Positions 15,486 to 23,694 of a stretch of DNA of 64,000 nt are shown here, one piece after another; positions within the stretch are counted from its first letter, which is position 1; every line of letters begins with the position of its first letter. Source of the DNA: Sphingobacterium sp. HMA12. GTDB lineage: Bacteria; Bacteroidota; Bacteroidia; Sphingobacteriales; Sphingobacteriaceae. A model generated the notes under the pieces. The model was not told where the DNA came from, did not search any database, and saw nothing but the letters and a program-made list of their open reading frames with translations. The position numbers and the translations under genes are program-made. The DNA lies in NCBI RefSeq assembly GCF_002933815.1, contig NZ_BEYR01000002.1:310001-374000 (forward strand), in the 5' to 3' direction.

Positions 15486-16202
15486 TTATTTTAAGCAGGC
15501 AAGATAGCGTTTGATTGTTTCTTCAAGTCCAAGGTATAGCGCGTCTGAAATTAAGGCATGGCCAATGCTGACTTCCAGTAATTCAGGTATATGCTGATTA
15601 AAATACTGGAGGTTGTTTAAATCAAGGTCATGACCGGCATTCAGTCCTAATCCGACTTCGCGCGCTTTCAGTGCAGCTTTGAAATAGGGGCTGATGGCGG
15701 CATCTTTATCAAAACCATATTCGCTCGCGAAGCCTTCTGTATATAACTCGATGCGATCTGTACCTGTTTCTGCTGCTGCCTCGACCATCTCTTCAACGGG
15801 GTCCACAAAGATCGAAACACGTATACCTGCATCTTTGAACAATTGGCACATGTCCTTTAAGTAGGCTTTGTTTTTGATCGTATCCCAGCCATGATTGGAG
15901 GTCAACTGCCCTTCAGCATCTGGGACCAAGGTTACCTGGGCGGGTTTGTTGGCCAGAACAAGATCAATGAATTTCTGTTCCTGACAATTGCCTTCGATAT
16001 TGAGTTCGGTCTGAATTTCGGCTTTTAAATCAAATACATCCTGGTAGCGGATGTGCCTTTCGTCCGGTCTTGGATGGACAGTGATACCCTGCGCTCCAAA
16101 ACGTTCGCAGGCTAATGCAGCAGCCACAAGATTAGGATTATTGCCTCCTCTTGAATTTCTGAGTGTTGCGATTTTATTGATATTTACTGAAAGTCTAGTC
16201 AT
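15486..16202 (-). CDS. pdxJ: Pyridoxine 5'-phosphate synthase
   Basis: TIM-barrel enzyme of de novo vitamin B6 synthesis (DXP-dependent route), condensing deoxyxylulose 5-phosphate with 3-amino-2-oxopropyl phosphate. 238 residues, normal length. Signature segments are [16 protein letters not shown] (N-terminal substrate strand), [13 protein letters not shown] (HPRPDxRHI motif), [26 protein letters not shown] (VPE/D loop), RIELYTE, and [13 protein letters not shown] (GHDL phosphate site). Divergent from cdaA with a 61-nt intergenic region, so their promoters must lie back to back. Confidence 0.96.
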   Translation of the reverse strand: MTRLSVNINKIATLRNSRGGNNPNLVAAALACERFGAQGITVHPRPDERHIRYQDVFDLKAEIQTELNIEGNCQEQKFIDLVLANKPAQVTLVPDAEGQLTSNHGWDTIKNKAYLKDMCQLFKDAGIRVSIFVDPVEEMVEAAAETGTDRIELYTEGFASEYGFDKDAAISPYFKAALKAREVGLGLNAGHDLDLNNLQYFNQHIPELLEVSIGHALISDALYLGLEETIKRYLACLK

Positions 16203-16263
16203 TTTTCCTGTATGTTATAGGGTAAAAATACGAATAATATCTATTTTTTTTTAACTTGCATAT

Positions 16264-17058
16264 ATGGATGGAATCGATTATAGCTTGTTTAGTGGCTTTC
16301 GCCTATTGGACGTTATCGATATTATATTGGTGGCGATTATTATCTACTATATCTATAGTCTGATTCGGGGTACCATTGCAGTGAATATCCTGATCGGTGT
16401 AGCTTTATTTTATGGGGTTTATATTGTCGTCAAACAGATGCACATGCGTCTATTGACCGAGATATTCGGCGGATTTATATCCGTTGGGTCCATAGCGCTT
16501 ATTGTTGTATTCCAGCAGGAAATCAGGCGTTTTTTGCTGCATGTGGGCAAGAACATATCGATGAAGCGAAAAAAGGTTTTCTGGTCTTTTTTGGGAAATA
16601 AAAAAGCGATACAGAAGGACCTGACCGAGGATTTAAGGCCGGTTGTGGAGGCTTGTAGAAGCATGTCGCGTACGCGAACCGGGGCGCTATTGGTTTTCTC
16701 AAAATATTTTGATGAGGAATACTATCAGAGCAGCGGCGAATATATTGACGCCCACATTTCGAAACGTTTAATCGAGAGCATCTTCCATAAAAATAGCCCT
16801 TTGCATGATGGTGCGGTAGTAATCGTCGATTTTAAAATTATGACGGCTTCCTGTGTATTGCCTCTTTCGGATAGTGAGGATTTACCGCTACAATTTGGCT
16901 TGCGGCACCGGGCGGCGATCGGGGTGACGGAAATCTCTGATGCTATAGCGGTCATTGTCTCTGAAGAAACCGGAGAGATATCTTTTGCAAAGGACGGCAA
17001 TGTGAACATGAATGTCTCGCCCGAAGAATTGGAACAACTGCTGAAAGATGAGTTATAG
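16264..17058 (+). CDS. cdaA: Diadenylate cyclase (c-di-AMP synthase), membrane CdaA type
   Basis: Synthesises cyclic di-AMP from two ATP; this messenger commonly controls turgor, potassium and cell wall. 264 residues: three hydrophobic segments in the first about 85 residues (IDIILVAIIIYYIYSLI, IAVNILIGVALFYGVYIVV, FISVGSIALIVVF), then the DAC domain. Catalytic motifs are DGA in HDGAVVIVD (about 181-183) and RHRAA (about 214-218). The CdaA architecture is complete. Divergent from pdxJ; no cdaR-like partner is adjacent. Ends before a strong bidirectional terminator. Confidence 0.95.
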   Translation: MDGIDYSLFSGFRLLDVIDIILVAIIIYYIYSLIRGTIAVNILIGVALFYGVYIVVKQMHMRLLTEIFGGFISVGSIALIVVFQQEIRRFLLHVGKNISMKRKKVFWSFLGNKKAIQKDLTEDLRPVVEACRSMSRTRTGALLVFSKYFDEEYYQSSGEYIDAHISKRLIESIFHKNSPLHDGAVVIVDFKIMTASCVLPLSDSEDLPLQFGLRHRAAIGVTEISDAIAVIVSEETGEISFAKDGNVNMNVSPEELEQLLKDEL

Positions 17059-17136
17059 AAGTGAAGTCGGCCAAGGGTAAAAGCGAGCTCCTTGCCCATT
17101 GAATGTTTGAGGATAGGCTCACAAATATAAATAACG

Positions 17137-17176
17137 AAAAATGGGGGGATTCCAATCTTTTGGATCCCCCCATTTT
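17137..17176. terminator. Bidirectional terminator between cdaA and DUF2911 gene
   Basis: AAAATGGGGGGATTCCAA, short loop, TTGGATCCCCCCATTTT: a 17-bp stem with one bulged T, with A and T flanks for both orientations. Confidence 0.88.
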
Positions 17177-17196
17177 CTTATCCGATTATTACTGCT

Positions 17197-18042
17197 TTAT
17201 TTTTTTGCCGCATTGATAATCTGCGTATTCAATTTGATGTATTCGCTATTTTTACCCTCAGTAGCAACTTCGACACCTTTCGTAGCTGTTTCTATGGCAC
17301 CTTTCTTATCGCCGGCTTTGAGTTGCGCTTTCGCCTTCCAGTACAACACATGGGCTGCTTTAGGCTGTGCTTTCGCCGCTTCGTCAAACCAAGCTAATGC
17401 TTTCTTCTCGTCTATATTATTGTTGAAATAATATTGGGCAGCAGCGAAATAAGGCTTTTTCTCACCTTTCATTGCTTCTTCAATGGAAGCGATGATTTTT
17501 GCCTGTTGATTGACTTTAAGATCAACTTTTATTGCTGTTTTCTCCCATGCAAGACTTAATACAGCATCTGTTGGTGTGACATTGTCGAAAGAAATCGTAA
17601 ATGTTTCGACCGGACTGCTTAAATTCTGTGGTTTAACATTGAAACGAAGTGCATCTTCAGACTGATTATAGGTGTAGGCACCCCATTGCTTGGTATTCTT
17701 GCTGATAATTACAGTCCACTCGTTCTTGTTAGGGATGGTGAATAGCGCATAGGTCCCAGCAGCGAGTTTATTGCCGTTGATTGTAACATCACCTTCAAAG
17801 GTCAACGTTGTATTGGTATTGGCGCCTGTACGCCATACCTCATTATAAGGTACCAGGTCACCAAAGATTTTACGGCCATTCATGCTCGGACGGCTGTAGT
17901 TGAGGGTTACATTTTCAATCCCTAATCCCTGTGTAACTGTTTGGGCACTACTTGCTGCCGGTAATTTTAACTGGGCAAAGGATGCATTGGCAGTAAACAT
18001 TAAGGCTGCTGCAAATGCAATGGCAAAGAATTTCTTTTTCAT
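17197..18042 (-). CDS. DUF2911 domain-containing secreted protein
   Basis: Exported protein of unknown function, 281 residues. The signal peptide is MKKKFFAIAFAAALMFTANASFAQ. The DUF2911 block follows (about 35-175): VTLNYSRPSMNGRKIFGDLVPYNEVWRTGAN, LAAGTYALFTIP, WTVIISKN, WGAYTYN. The Tyr-Ser-Arg-Pro and WRTGAN motifs are the family hallmarks. The last 80 residues are helical with a TPR-like repeat (KALAWFDEAAKAQPKAAHVLYWKAKAQLKAGDKKGAIETATKGVEVA). Single gene with a convergent terminator to cdaA. A carbohydrate- or ligand-binding role is sometimes assumed for the fold, but nothing here identifies a ligand. Confidence 0.87.
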   Translation of the reverse strand: MKKKFFAIAFAAALMFTANASFAQLKLPAASSAQTVTQGLGIENVTLNYSRPSMNGRKIFGDLVPYNEVWRTGANTNTTLTFEGDVTINGNKLAAGTYALFTIPNKNEWTVIISKNTKQWGAYTYNQSEDALRFNVKPQNLSSPVETFTISFDNVTPTDAVLSLAWEKTAIKVDLKVNQQAKIIASIEEAMKGEKKPYFAAAQYYFNNNIDEKKALAWFDEAAKAQPKAAHVLYWKAKAQLKAGDKKGAIETATKGVEVATEGKNSEYIKLNTQIINAAKK

Positions 18043-18204
18043 TTGTTCGATAATTACTTTTTTGGGCCAATTAGCCCGGTGATTTATGAATATAGAATTT
18101 TGCTAATTAATAGCTAATGCTTTTTTTGTATAAAAACACGTCGCATGATCTGTAATCGAGAAATCCGTGCTGTAACTGAACTTGGATTTATCTCTTAAAA
18201 ATAG

Positions 18205-18262
18205 GAAGAATTTCACAAAAAAGGGCATCTATTTTTAGATGCCCCTTTTTGTGAAATTCTTC
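18205..18262 (-). terminator. Very long terminator hairpin downstream of the MFS permease
   Basis: A 26-nt left arm (18205-18230) and 26-nt right arm (18237-18262) pair with one mismatch around a 6-nt loop. The stem contains both A and T tracts. It starts 11 nt after the permease stop and separates it from the DUF2911 gene's promoter region. Confidence 0.85.
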
Positions 18263-18272
18263 GGTATTTGTA

Positions 18273-19565
18273 TTAAGCTTTTTTCCCAATTTTATGACCA
18301 GCTATTGAAAAGTACATGATATATAAATATCCGGGAATCATAGCATAAAGGAACGCATGTTGGAAATCAATATGCAAGTGATCTTTTAAATAACCATAGA
18401 CTAGAGGCCAAATAGCACCACCTGCGATTCCCATAATCATAATGGCCGATCCAGTTTTTGTGAATTTTCCTAGCCCTTTGATTCCTAGTGGGAAAATCGC
18501 AGGCCACATTAAGGAGTTTGCAATTCCTAATAAGGCAACAAACACGAATGATGTGGTTCCGGTTGTGAAAACAGATATAAGTGTAAATGTAATTCCTATA
18601 ATGGTACAGATTCGTAGTGCCATTTGTTGAGATACATATTTAGGAATCGAGATGATACCGATAATGTACCCGATCAGCATACACGAAAGTGTAAAAGCTG
18701 TGGCATATGTTGTAAAGAACGGATCTACTTTTAGCTCACGTGCGTAGACACCAATGATATCTCCCGCCATTACTTCAACAGCAACACAAAAGAAAATGGC
18801 GAGTGCCCCTAAGAATAGATGTGGGAACTGAAAGATCGAGGTCTTTTTCACTATGACATTACCATTTTCTTCGCCACTTTCTTCTTCTGCATCAACGTCG
18901 ACTTCAGGAAGATGTGTGAATTTTAAGAAAATTGCGAATGCAACAAAGATTATAGCAAGGGAGATGTAAGGCGTGTGAACGCGTTGGAGGAGGTCATCTA
19001 AAATTGCATTTTTTTGCACTAGATCTGCTGTAGCTTCTAATTTAGCCGTCACATTTTGTGCGTCTTTTAAAAAGAGTGTTCCAAATAATATGGGTACGAT
19101 AATTCCTGCGGATTTATTAAAGAATCCCGCTATAGAGATCCGTTGTGCAGCACTATCTATTGGGCCAATAATACTTAAATATGGATTGACAGCGGTTTGA
19201 AGTAAGGCCATACCCGATCCCTGAATAAATATCCCCGTTAAAAATAACCCATAACTTCTGCTATCGGCCGCAGGGATGAAAATCAAGGATCCCAAACCTA
19301 ATATAACAAGACTGACTACCAGGCCATTTTGGAAGCCAATTTTTTTTATAATAACTGAACTTGGAAGTGCCAGAAAAAAATAAGCAATATAAGATGCGAA
19401 GGTTACAAAAAATGCTTGCAAGTCTGTTTCTAAATTACAAGCAATCTTTAAGAACGGAATTAACGTTCCGTTTGCCCAGGTAATAAAACCGAGGATAAAA
19501 AATAATCCACAGCAAATGGCCATAGGGCGAAAAGCTGTTTTACCAACGTTAGGATTAGTGGTCAT
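18273..19565 (-). CDS. Sugar MFS permease, FucP/GluP family
   Basis: H+-coupled sugar importer of the fucose/glucose/galactose permease family, 430 residues with 12 hydrophobic segments. The N-terminal half carries the family signatures FILGFITWANGTLIPFLK and FVTFASYIAYFFLALPSSVIIKKIGFQNGL. QGSGMALLQTAVNPYLSIIGP is the diagnostic TAVNPY motif, in which the Asn is a substrate-path residue in FucP. A cytoplasmic loop about 215-235 is acidic (EVDVDAEEESGEENG). The sugar cannot be told from sequence. Apparently monocistronic, with a long terminator just after it. Confidence 0.9.
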   Translation of the reverse strand: MTTNPNVGKTAFRPMAICCGLFFILGFITWANGTLIPFLKIACNLETDLQAFFVTFASYIAYFFLALPSSVIIKKIGFQNGLVVSLVILGLGSLIFIPAADSRSYGLFLTGIFIQGSGMALLQTAVNPYLSIIGPIDSAAQRISIAGFFNKSAGIIVPILFGTLFLKDAQNVTAKLEATADLVQKNAILDDLLQRVHTPYISLAIIFVAFAIFLKFTHLPEVDVDAEEESGEENGNVIVKKTSIFQFPHLFLGALAIFFCVAVEVMAGDIIGVYARELKVDPFFTTYATAFTLSCMLIGYIIGIISIPKYVSQQMALRICTIIGITFTLISVFTTGTTSFVFVALLGIANSLMWPAIFPLGIKGLGKFTKTGSAIMIMGIAGGAIWPLVYGYLKDHLHIDFQHAFLYAMIPGYLYIMYFSIAGHKIGKKA

Positions 19566-19747
19566 GTTTTATTTTATATATTTAGTTAAGTTATCGTTCA
19601 CGGATTTGTCCATTCAGTAAAAAATAGCTTTAGACAAACGATTGCATGCTATTTTTGTTGATTTTTAAAATATCCATCTTACAAGACTACTTAATTTTCT
19701 TGAATATCGGAAATAAATAAAGCGGGATTCTGATAATTATTTGGCAA

Positions 19748-19785
19748 AAAAAAGAAGAATAAATTGTGAAAATTATTCTTCTTTG
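19748..19785 (-). terminator. Terminator of the HK-DinB-thioesterase operon
   Basis: On the minus strand AAAGAAGAATAA, 10-nt loop, TTATTCTTCTTT, then a T run: a perfect 12-bp stem about 60 nt after the thioesterase stop. Confidence 0.75.
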
Positions 19786-19846
19786 CTTGTTAATATTGTT
19801 GATCTCGAATTACATGGGTTGGTAAATCGAGTTAGCAAACCCGGAC

Positions 19847-20272
19847 TTATTTTGGCACGATAGCTACTGTAAGTCTTGAGATACAATTCAACTTATTGAA
19901 GCGGTCATACATTTTTATCTCCCAGATATGTGTCGATCGGCCAATATGAATTGGGCTGCATTTTGCCGTAATATTTCCACTGCTTACTGGGCGGATGTGA
20001 TTTGCATTGACTTCAAGTCCTACACCGCGATATTTATCTGGGTCGACGACCAGATTAGATGCAATGCTTCCTAAAGATTCTGCTAGCACCACGGATGCAC
20101 CACCATGTAGGATGCCATGAGGTTGTTTCACATTATCTGTGACGGGCATGGTTGCCGTAATGCTGTTGTCATCTATTTCGGTGGCGCTGATTTCCAATAA
20201 ACCGGATAGGTATTTATTGAAAAAGACATTTATTTCCTCAATGCTGTAAGGCTGAAACCAAATTTTTGACAT
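19847..20272 (-). CDS. Hotdog-fold thioesterase, PaaI/MenI-like
   Basis: Small acyl-CoA thioesterase, 141 residues, cytosolic. Hallmarks are QPHGILHGGASVVLAESLGSIAS (HGG hotdog helix with catalytic acid-like Glu in LAES) and the strand VGLEVNANHIRPVSSG. The closest functional classes are 1,4-dihydroxy-2-naphthoyl-CoA hydrolase and phenylacetyl-CoA thioesterases; sequence alone does not separate them. The ATG lies 35 nt inside the preceding dinB-like gene, so translation is probably coupled. No menaquinone or phenylacetate genes are near. Confidence 0.85.
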   Translation of the reverse strand: MSKIWFQPYSIEEINVFFNKYLSGLLEISATEIDDNSITATMPVTDNVKQPHGILHGGASVVLAESLGSIASNLVVDPDKYRGVGLEVNANHIRPVSSGNITAKCSPIHIGRSTHIWEIKMYDRFNKLNCISRLTVAIVPK

Positions 20273-20786
20273 CGTCTGAGTTTAAATAACGTTCCTGAAT
20301 AATAATCCGATGGTGATTAAGATGTCCAGCAATCACATATAATAATGCCTTGACACTGGTCAGACGTTCTGACGCCATGCCCTTACGTTCTAACTCCGCA
20401 TCGTTGAAGCTATTGAATAACATCAGGTTTGCTTTGCGCAGGTAAGTAAACTCTTTGCTTAGGCTTTCCAATGTACGGTCATTGTAACGGGAGTGTTGGA
20501 TGAAATAGTCTTGATCATAACCGGCCAGCTCTTTCAGGTCGTTGCGTGAAAATCGTAGTGCACGGTAAGCCATGATACGCTCATTGTCAATAACATGACC
20601 AACTACTTCTTTGATTGTCCATTTGTCTTCGGCATATTTGAAATTACCTCTTTCTTCTGGAATGGTATCCAGAAATGCTGGAAAAGAGAGTGTTTGTTCT
20701 TCCAATACATCTAATACGTTATCGACTACAGTCTCAATATAGGGAGCATATACTGCCGGATATTCGTCAGATTTGAGTGGCTTCAT
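20238..20786 (-). CDS. DinB superfamily metal-binding protein
   Basis: Four-helix-bundle protein of the DinB/YfiT superfamily, 182 residues. These carry a three-histidine metal site and act as thiol-dependent transferases or hydrolases; the particular reaction is unknown. Candidate ligands are the His in WTIKEVVGHVIDNERIMAYR (about residue 64) and the HLNHHR cluster near residues 153-157. It overlaps the upstream histidine-kinase gene by 20 nt and the downstream thioesterase by 35 nt, the tightest packing in the window. Not related to DNA polymerase DinB despite the name. Confidence 0.85.
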   Translation of the reverse strand: MKPLKSDEYPAVYAPYIETVVDNVLDVLEEQTLSFPAFLDTIPEERGNFKYAEDKWTIKEVVGHVIDNERIMAYRALRFSRNDLKELAGYDQDYFIQHSRYNDRTLESLSKEFTYLRKANLMLFNSFNDAELERKGMASERLTSVKALLYVIAGHLNHHRIIIQERYLNSDDVKNLVSALQH

Positions 20787-21996
20787 ATTTTAAGTTGCTT
20801 TTTAAGATTATTCGAAATGTTGTTCCTTTACCTATTTCAGATTCTTTAACAAAGATTTGTCCTTGGTGATACCGCACCATTCGTTTGGTTAAGCTAAGGC
20901 CAAGACCCCAACCTCTTTTACGTGTTGTAAAACCCGGCTGGAAGACAGATTCAAAATTTGACCTTGGAATTCCTTTGCCCGTATCACTAATGTCTACAAA
21001 AATTTCTTCTTTCGCAATATTTTCTGAAATATTAACAATTATCTTTCCTTCTGTGCCAATTGCATTTACGCCGTTTTTCAATAAATTTTCGATAATCCAG
21101 TCGAAGAGTGGAATATTAAGTTTGGCCTCTACATGGGTATCTCCCGTTAATTCGAATGTAATTTTATTACTTGTCCGTATCCGGAAATAATCCATGTAAT
21201 TTTTGATGACCTCATAGAGGTTGTGATTGGTCAGCACTGGGGTTGAACCTATTTTTGAAAAACGATCGGCGACAATCTCCAATCGTTTAATATCATTTTC
21301 CATTTCATTCAGCGTATCGTCTTCCTCAGCATCAAATTTGATACGAATTAGCTCCAGCCAGCCCATTAATGAAGATATGGGAGTCCCCAATTGATGGGCA
21401 GCCTCTTTTGTTAGCCCCACCCAGACAAGGTTCTGCTCGGATTTTCGAATGGAATTGAAAACGGTATAAGCAATAATCAGAAAGAGGGCAATAAGGGATA
21501 ACTGAACATAAGGAAATACCCGTAGCTGTTGCAAAAACCAAGAGTCTTTATAGTATACATGCCATTTTTGACCATTTTCCAATTCCAGGGTAATGGGCGG
21601 ATGACTTTTTTTCATAAAGGCAAGCTGTTTCTGGAAATAAATTGGATCATAATCCAGATGCTTTGTAACACTGTCATTATGGATAGGCTTGATATTGGTC
21701 TTGGTGGAATCCAGATTGCGCCAGAAAATGATATCGTCTTTATCGTCGGTGATGATTGCAGGTAGATTTAAACTATCTCTGACAGCATAGATGAATGTAA
21801 TGAATTCATCGTCCACATCGGGCATGGTCATGATATTTTTGGTACTCATTGCCCATACTTCAGCCTTGGAACGTTCGGCGTGTGCGAGATTCCGGACAAG
21901 ATAATTGGTATAAACCAAGGATGCGATGGCAATGATCGCCGCAAAGATGAGTAAAATAAATTTCCAGCGTTGTTGGCTTATCTGAGAGGGTTTCAT
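20767..21996 (-). CDS. Membrane sensor histidine kinase (orphan)
   Basis: Two-component sensor, 409 residues from the ATG at 21996; a TTG nine codons upstream is less likely because the basic, TM-preceding N-terminus begins at MKPSQIS. Order: TM1 (about 12-33), extracytoplasmic domain (about 35-160), TM2 (about 162-180), H-box EAAHQLGTPISSLMGW with H201, N-box ENLLKNGVNAIG (about 303-314), G1 DTGKGIP, and G2 GWGLGLSLTKRMV. The HQLGTP H-box is a Bacteroidota variant. No response regulator is adjacent; it is followed by overlapping DinB and thioesterase genes. The extracytoplasmic domain has no motif I recognise. Confidence 0.92.
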   Translation of the reverse strand: MKPSQISQQRWKFILLIFAAIIAIASLVYTNYLVRNLAHAERSKAEVWAMSTKNIMTMPDVDDEFITFIYAVRDSLNLPAIITDDKDDIIFWRNLDSTKTNIKPIHNDSVTKHLDYDPIYFQKQLAFMKKSHPPITLELENGQKWHVYYKDSWFLQQLRVFPYVQLSLIALFLIIAYTVFNSIRKSEQNLVWVGLTKEAAHQLGTPISSLMGWLELIRIKFDAEEDDTLNEMENDIKRLEIVADRFSKIGSTPVLTNHNLYEVIKNYMDYFRIRTSNKITFELTGDTHVEAKLNIPLFDWIIENLLKNGVNAIGTEGKIIVNISENIAKEEIFVDISDTGKGIPRSNFESVFQPGFTTRKRGWGLGLSLTKRMVRYHQGQIFVKESEIGKGTTFRIILKSNLKYEATQI

Positions 21997-22103
21997 GATT
22001 CCGTATTTTGTACTCAACTGCAAATTAATGAATAAATGTCTGTTTTATGCACTTTTATTTTACCTTAGAAGTCATCCTGTTATCCAAATCAAAAATTTTG
22101 TGG

Positions 22104-22111
22104 TAATTTTG
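22104..22111 (+). promoter_or_regulatory. Candidate -7 box directly before gltX ATG
   Basis: TAATTTTG fits TAnnTTTG and ends 4 nt before the start codon. If it is the promoter, transcription would start at or beside the A of ATG, giving a leaderless mRNA. A -33 TTG at the expected spacing is not clear, which lowers confidence. Confidence 0.4.
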
Positions 22112-22115
22112 CGAC

Positions 22116-23636
22116 ATGAGTTCAGAAAGAAGAGTAAGAGTGCGCTTTGCACCGAGCCCTACTGGTGGTCTTCACCTTGGAGGAGTACGTACAGCTTTGT
22201 TTAATTTTCTCTATGCACGTCAGCATCAGGGAGATTTTATTTTACGTGTCGAGGATACGGACCAAACTCGTTTTGTCCCGGGAGCGGAGGAGTATATTAA
22301 CGAATGTCTAGCTTGGTGTGGCCTGACCCCAGATGAAAGTCCGTTGCAAGGTGGTCAATATGGCCCTTACCGTCAAAGTGAACGAAAGCCATCTTACCGC
22401 AAATATGCAGAACAGTTGATCGATAATGGATACGCTTATTACGCATTCGATACAGCTGAGGAATTGGAAGAGCAGCGTAAGCTACAGCCTAATTTCCGTT
22501 ATAGCCATGAAAACAGGTTGCAATTGCGTAATTCTTTGAGCTTAAGCGAGGCTGAAACACAACGATTACTGGATGCGGGAACACCGCATACCATCCGGAT
22601 AAAGATCCCTACGGAGGAAACTGTATCATTCACGGATATGATCCGTGGGAAAGTTGCCTTTGATACCAACCTTGTCGATGATAAGGTATTGCTTAAAGCT
22701 GATGGAATGCCTACTTACCATTTAGCTGTTGTTGTGGATGATAAGGCAATGGAGATATCCCATGTCTTCCGTGGTGAAGAATGGTTGCCTTCGGCACCGA
22801 TCCATATTCTGTTGTGGGAATATTTGGGATGGGGTGAGCACATGCCGCAATGGGCACATCTTCCGCTGATCCTTAAACCTGATGGTAATGGAAAATTAAG
22901 TAAACGTGATGGTGACCGTTTGGGCTTCCCTGTTTATGCCATGAACTGGACGGATGTCAAATCTGGTGATACGACAAAGGGTTTCCGTGAAATGGGTTTC
23001 TTGCCTGAGGCTTTTGTCAATATGCTTGGTGTATTGGGCTGGAATGACGGTACTGAACAGGAATTATTCTCGTTGGAGGAACTGATTCAAAAGTTCAGCG
23101 TCGAGCGCATTAGCAAAGCCGGAGCAAAATTTGATTTTGAGAAAGCAAAATGGTTCAATCACGAATGGATTAAACGTTCTTCGAGCGATTCTTTATTCCC
23201 TCAGATCAAGGAGGTGTTAGCTCATCATCAAATAGAAGCGGAAGAAGGTTATGTAAACCGCGTATTGGCAGCAGTCAAAGAGCGTTTAACTTTTGTCGAA
23301 GATTTCTGGGGACAAGCTGCTTTCTTTTTTGTACAGCCTGTTGAATACGATCTGAATGCCGTAAAACCAAAATGGTCTGCGGAGAAGACAGCATTTTTTG
23401 AAAATATCATCCCGTCGTTTGAAGGCTTTTCGGATTGGAAAGCAGCTGAGCTCGAGGCATTTTTTAAAGAAGCGATTCAGAACTCAGGAATGAAGATGGG
23501 GGAATTGATGATGCCATTCCGGATTATGCTGGTCGGTGGTAAGTTTGGTCCCGATGTATTTCAAATCGTTGAATTACTCGGTCAGGACGAAGTTATAGAG
23601 CGTATAAAGAAGGCTCTTCTAGCGTTTAACGCCTAG
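22116..23636 (+). CDS. gltX: Glutamate--tRNA ligase
   Basis: Class I aminoacyl-tRNA synthetase charging tRNA-Glu, 506 residues. The HIGH-type motif is FAPSPTGGLHLGG (residues 11-23) and the KMSKS-type motif is KLSKRDGDR (about 267). HVFRGEEWLPSAPIHILLWEYLGW is the GluRS-specific block. The C-terminal anticodon-binding region is complete. A separate glnS occurs at 59823, so this enzyme is expected to be discriminating rather than to rely on amidation of Glu-tRNA-Gln. Divergent from the histidine-kinase operon; promoter-like box 4 nt before the ATG. Strong terminator at 23661-23694. Confidence 0.97.
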   Translation: MSSERRVRVRFAPSPTGGLHLGGVRTALFNFLYARQHQGDFILRVEDTDQTRFVPGAEEYINECLAWCGLTPDESPLQGGQYGPYRQSERKPSYRKYAEQLIDNGYAYYAFDTAEELEEQRKLQPNFRYSHENRLQLRNSLSLSEAETQRLLDAGTPHTIRIKIPTEETVSFTDMIRGKVAFDTNLVDDKVLLKADGMPTYHLAVVVDDKAMEISHVFRGEEWLPSAPIHILLWEYLGWGEHMPQWAHLPLILKPDGNGKLSKRDGDRLGFPVYAMNWTDVKSGDTTKGFREMGFLPEAFVNMLGVLGWNDGTEQELFSLEELIQKFSVERISKAGAKFDFEKAKWFNHEWIKRSSSDSLFPQIKEVLAHHQIEAEEGYVNRVLAAVKERLTFVEDFWGQAAFFFVQPVEYDLNAVKPKWSAEKTAFFENIIPSFEGFSDWKAAELEAFFKEAIQNSGMKMGELMMPFRIMLVGGKFGPDVFQIVELLGQDEVIERIKKALLAFNA

Positions 23637-23660
23637 TGGCTAAAAAATATACCGTAAAGG

Positions 23661-23694
23661 AAAGCTGTTGCATTGAATTGCAACAGCTTTTTTT
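23661..23694. terminator. Bidirectional terminator, gltX / efflux permease
   Basis: AAAGCTGTTGCA (23661-23672), 6-nt loop, TGCAACAGCTTT (23679-23690), then T. Perfect 12-bp stem between convergent genes; the permease stop codon overlaps its edge. Confidence 0.9.
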
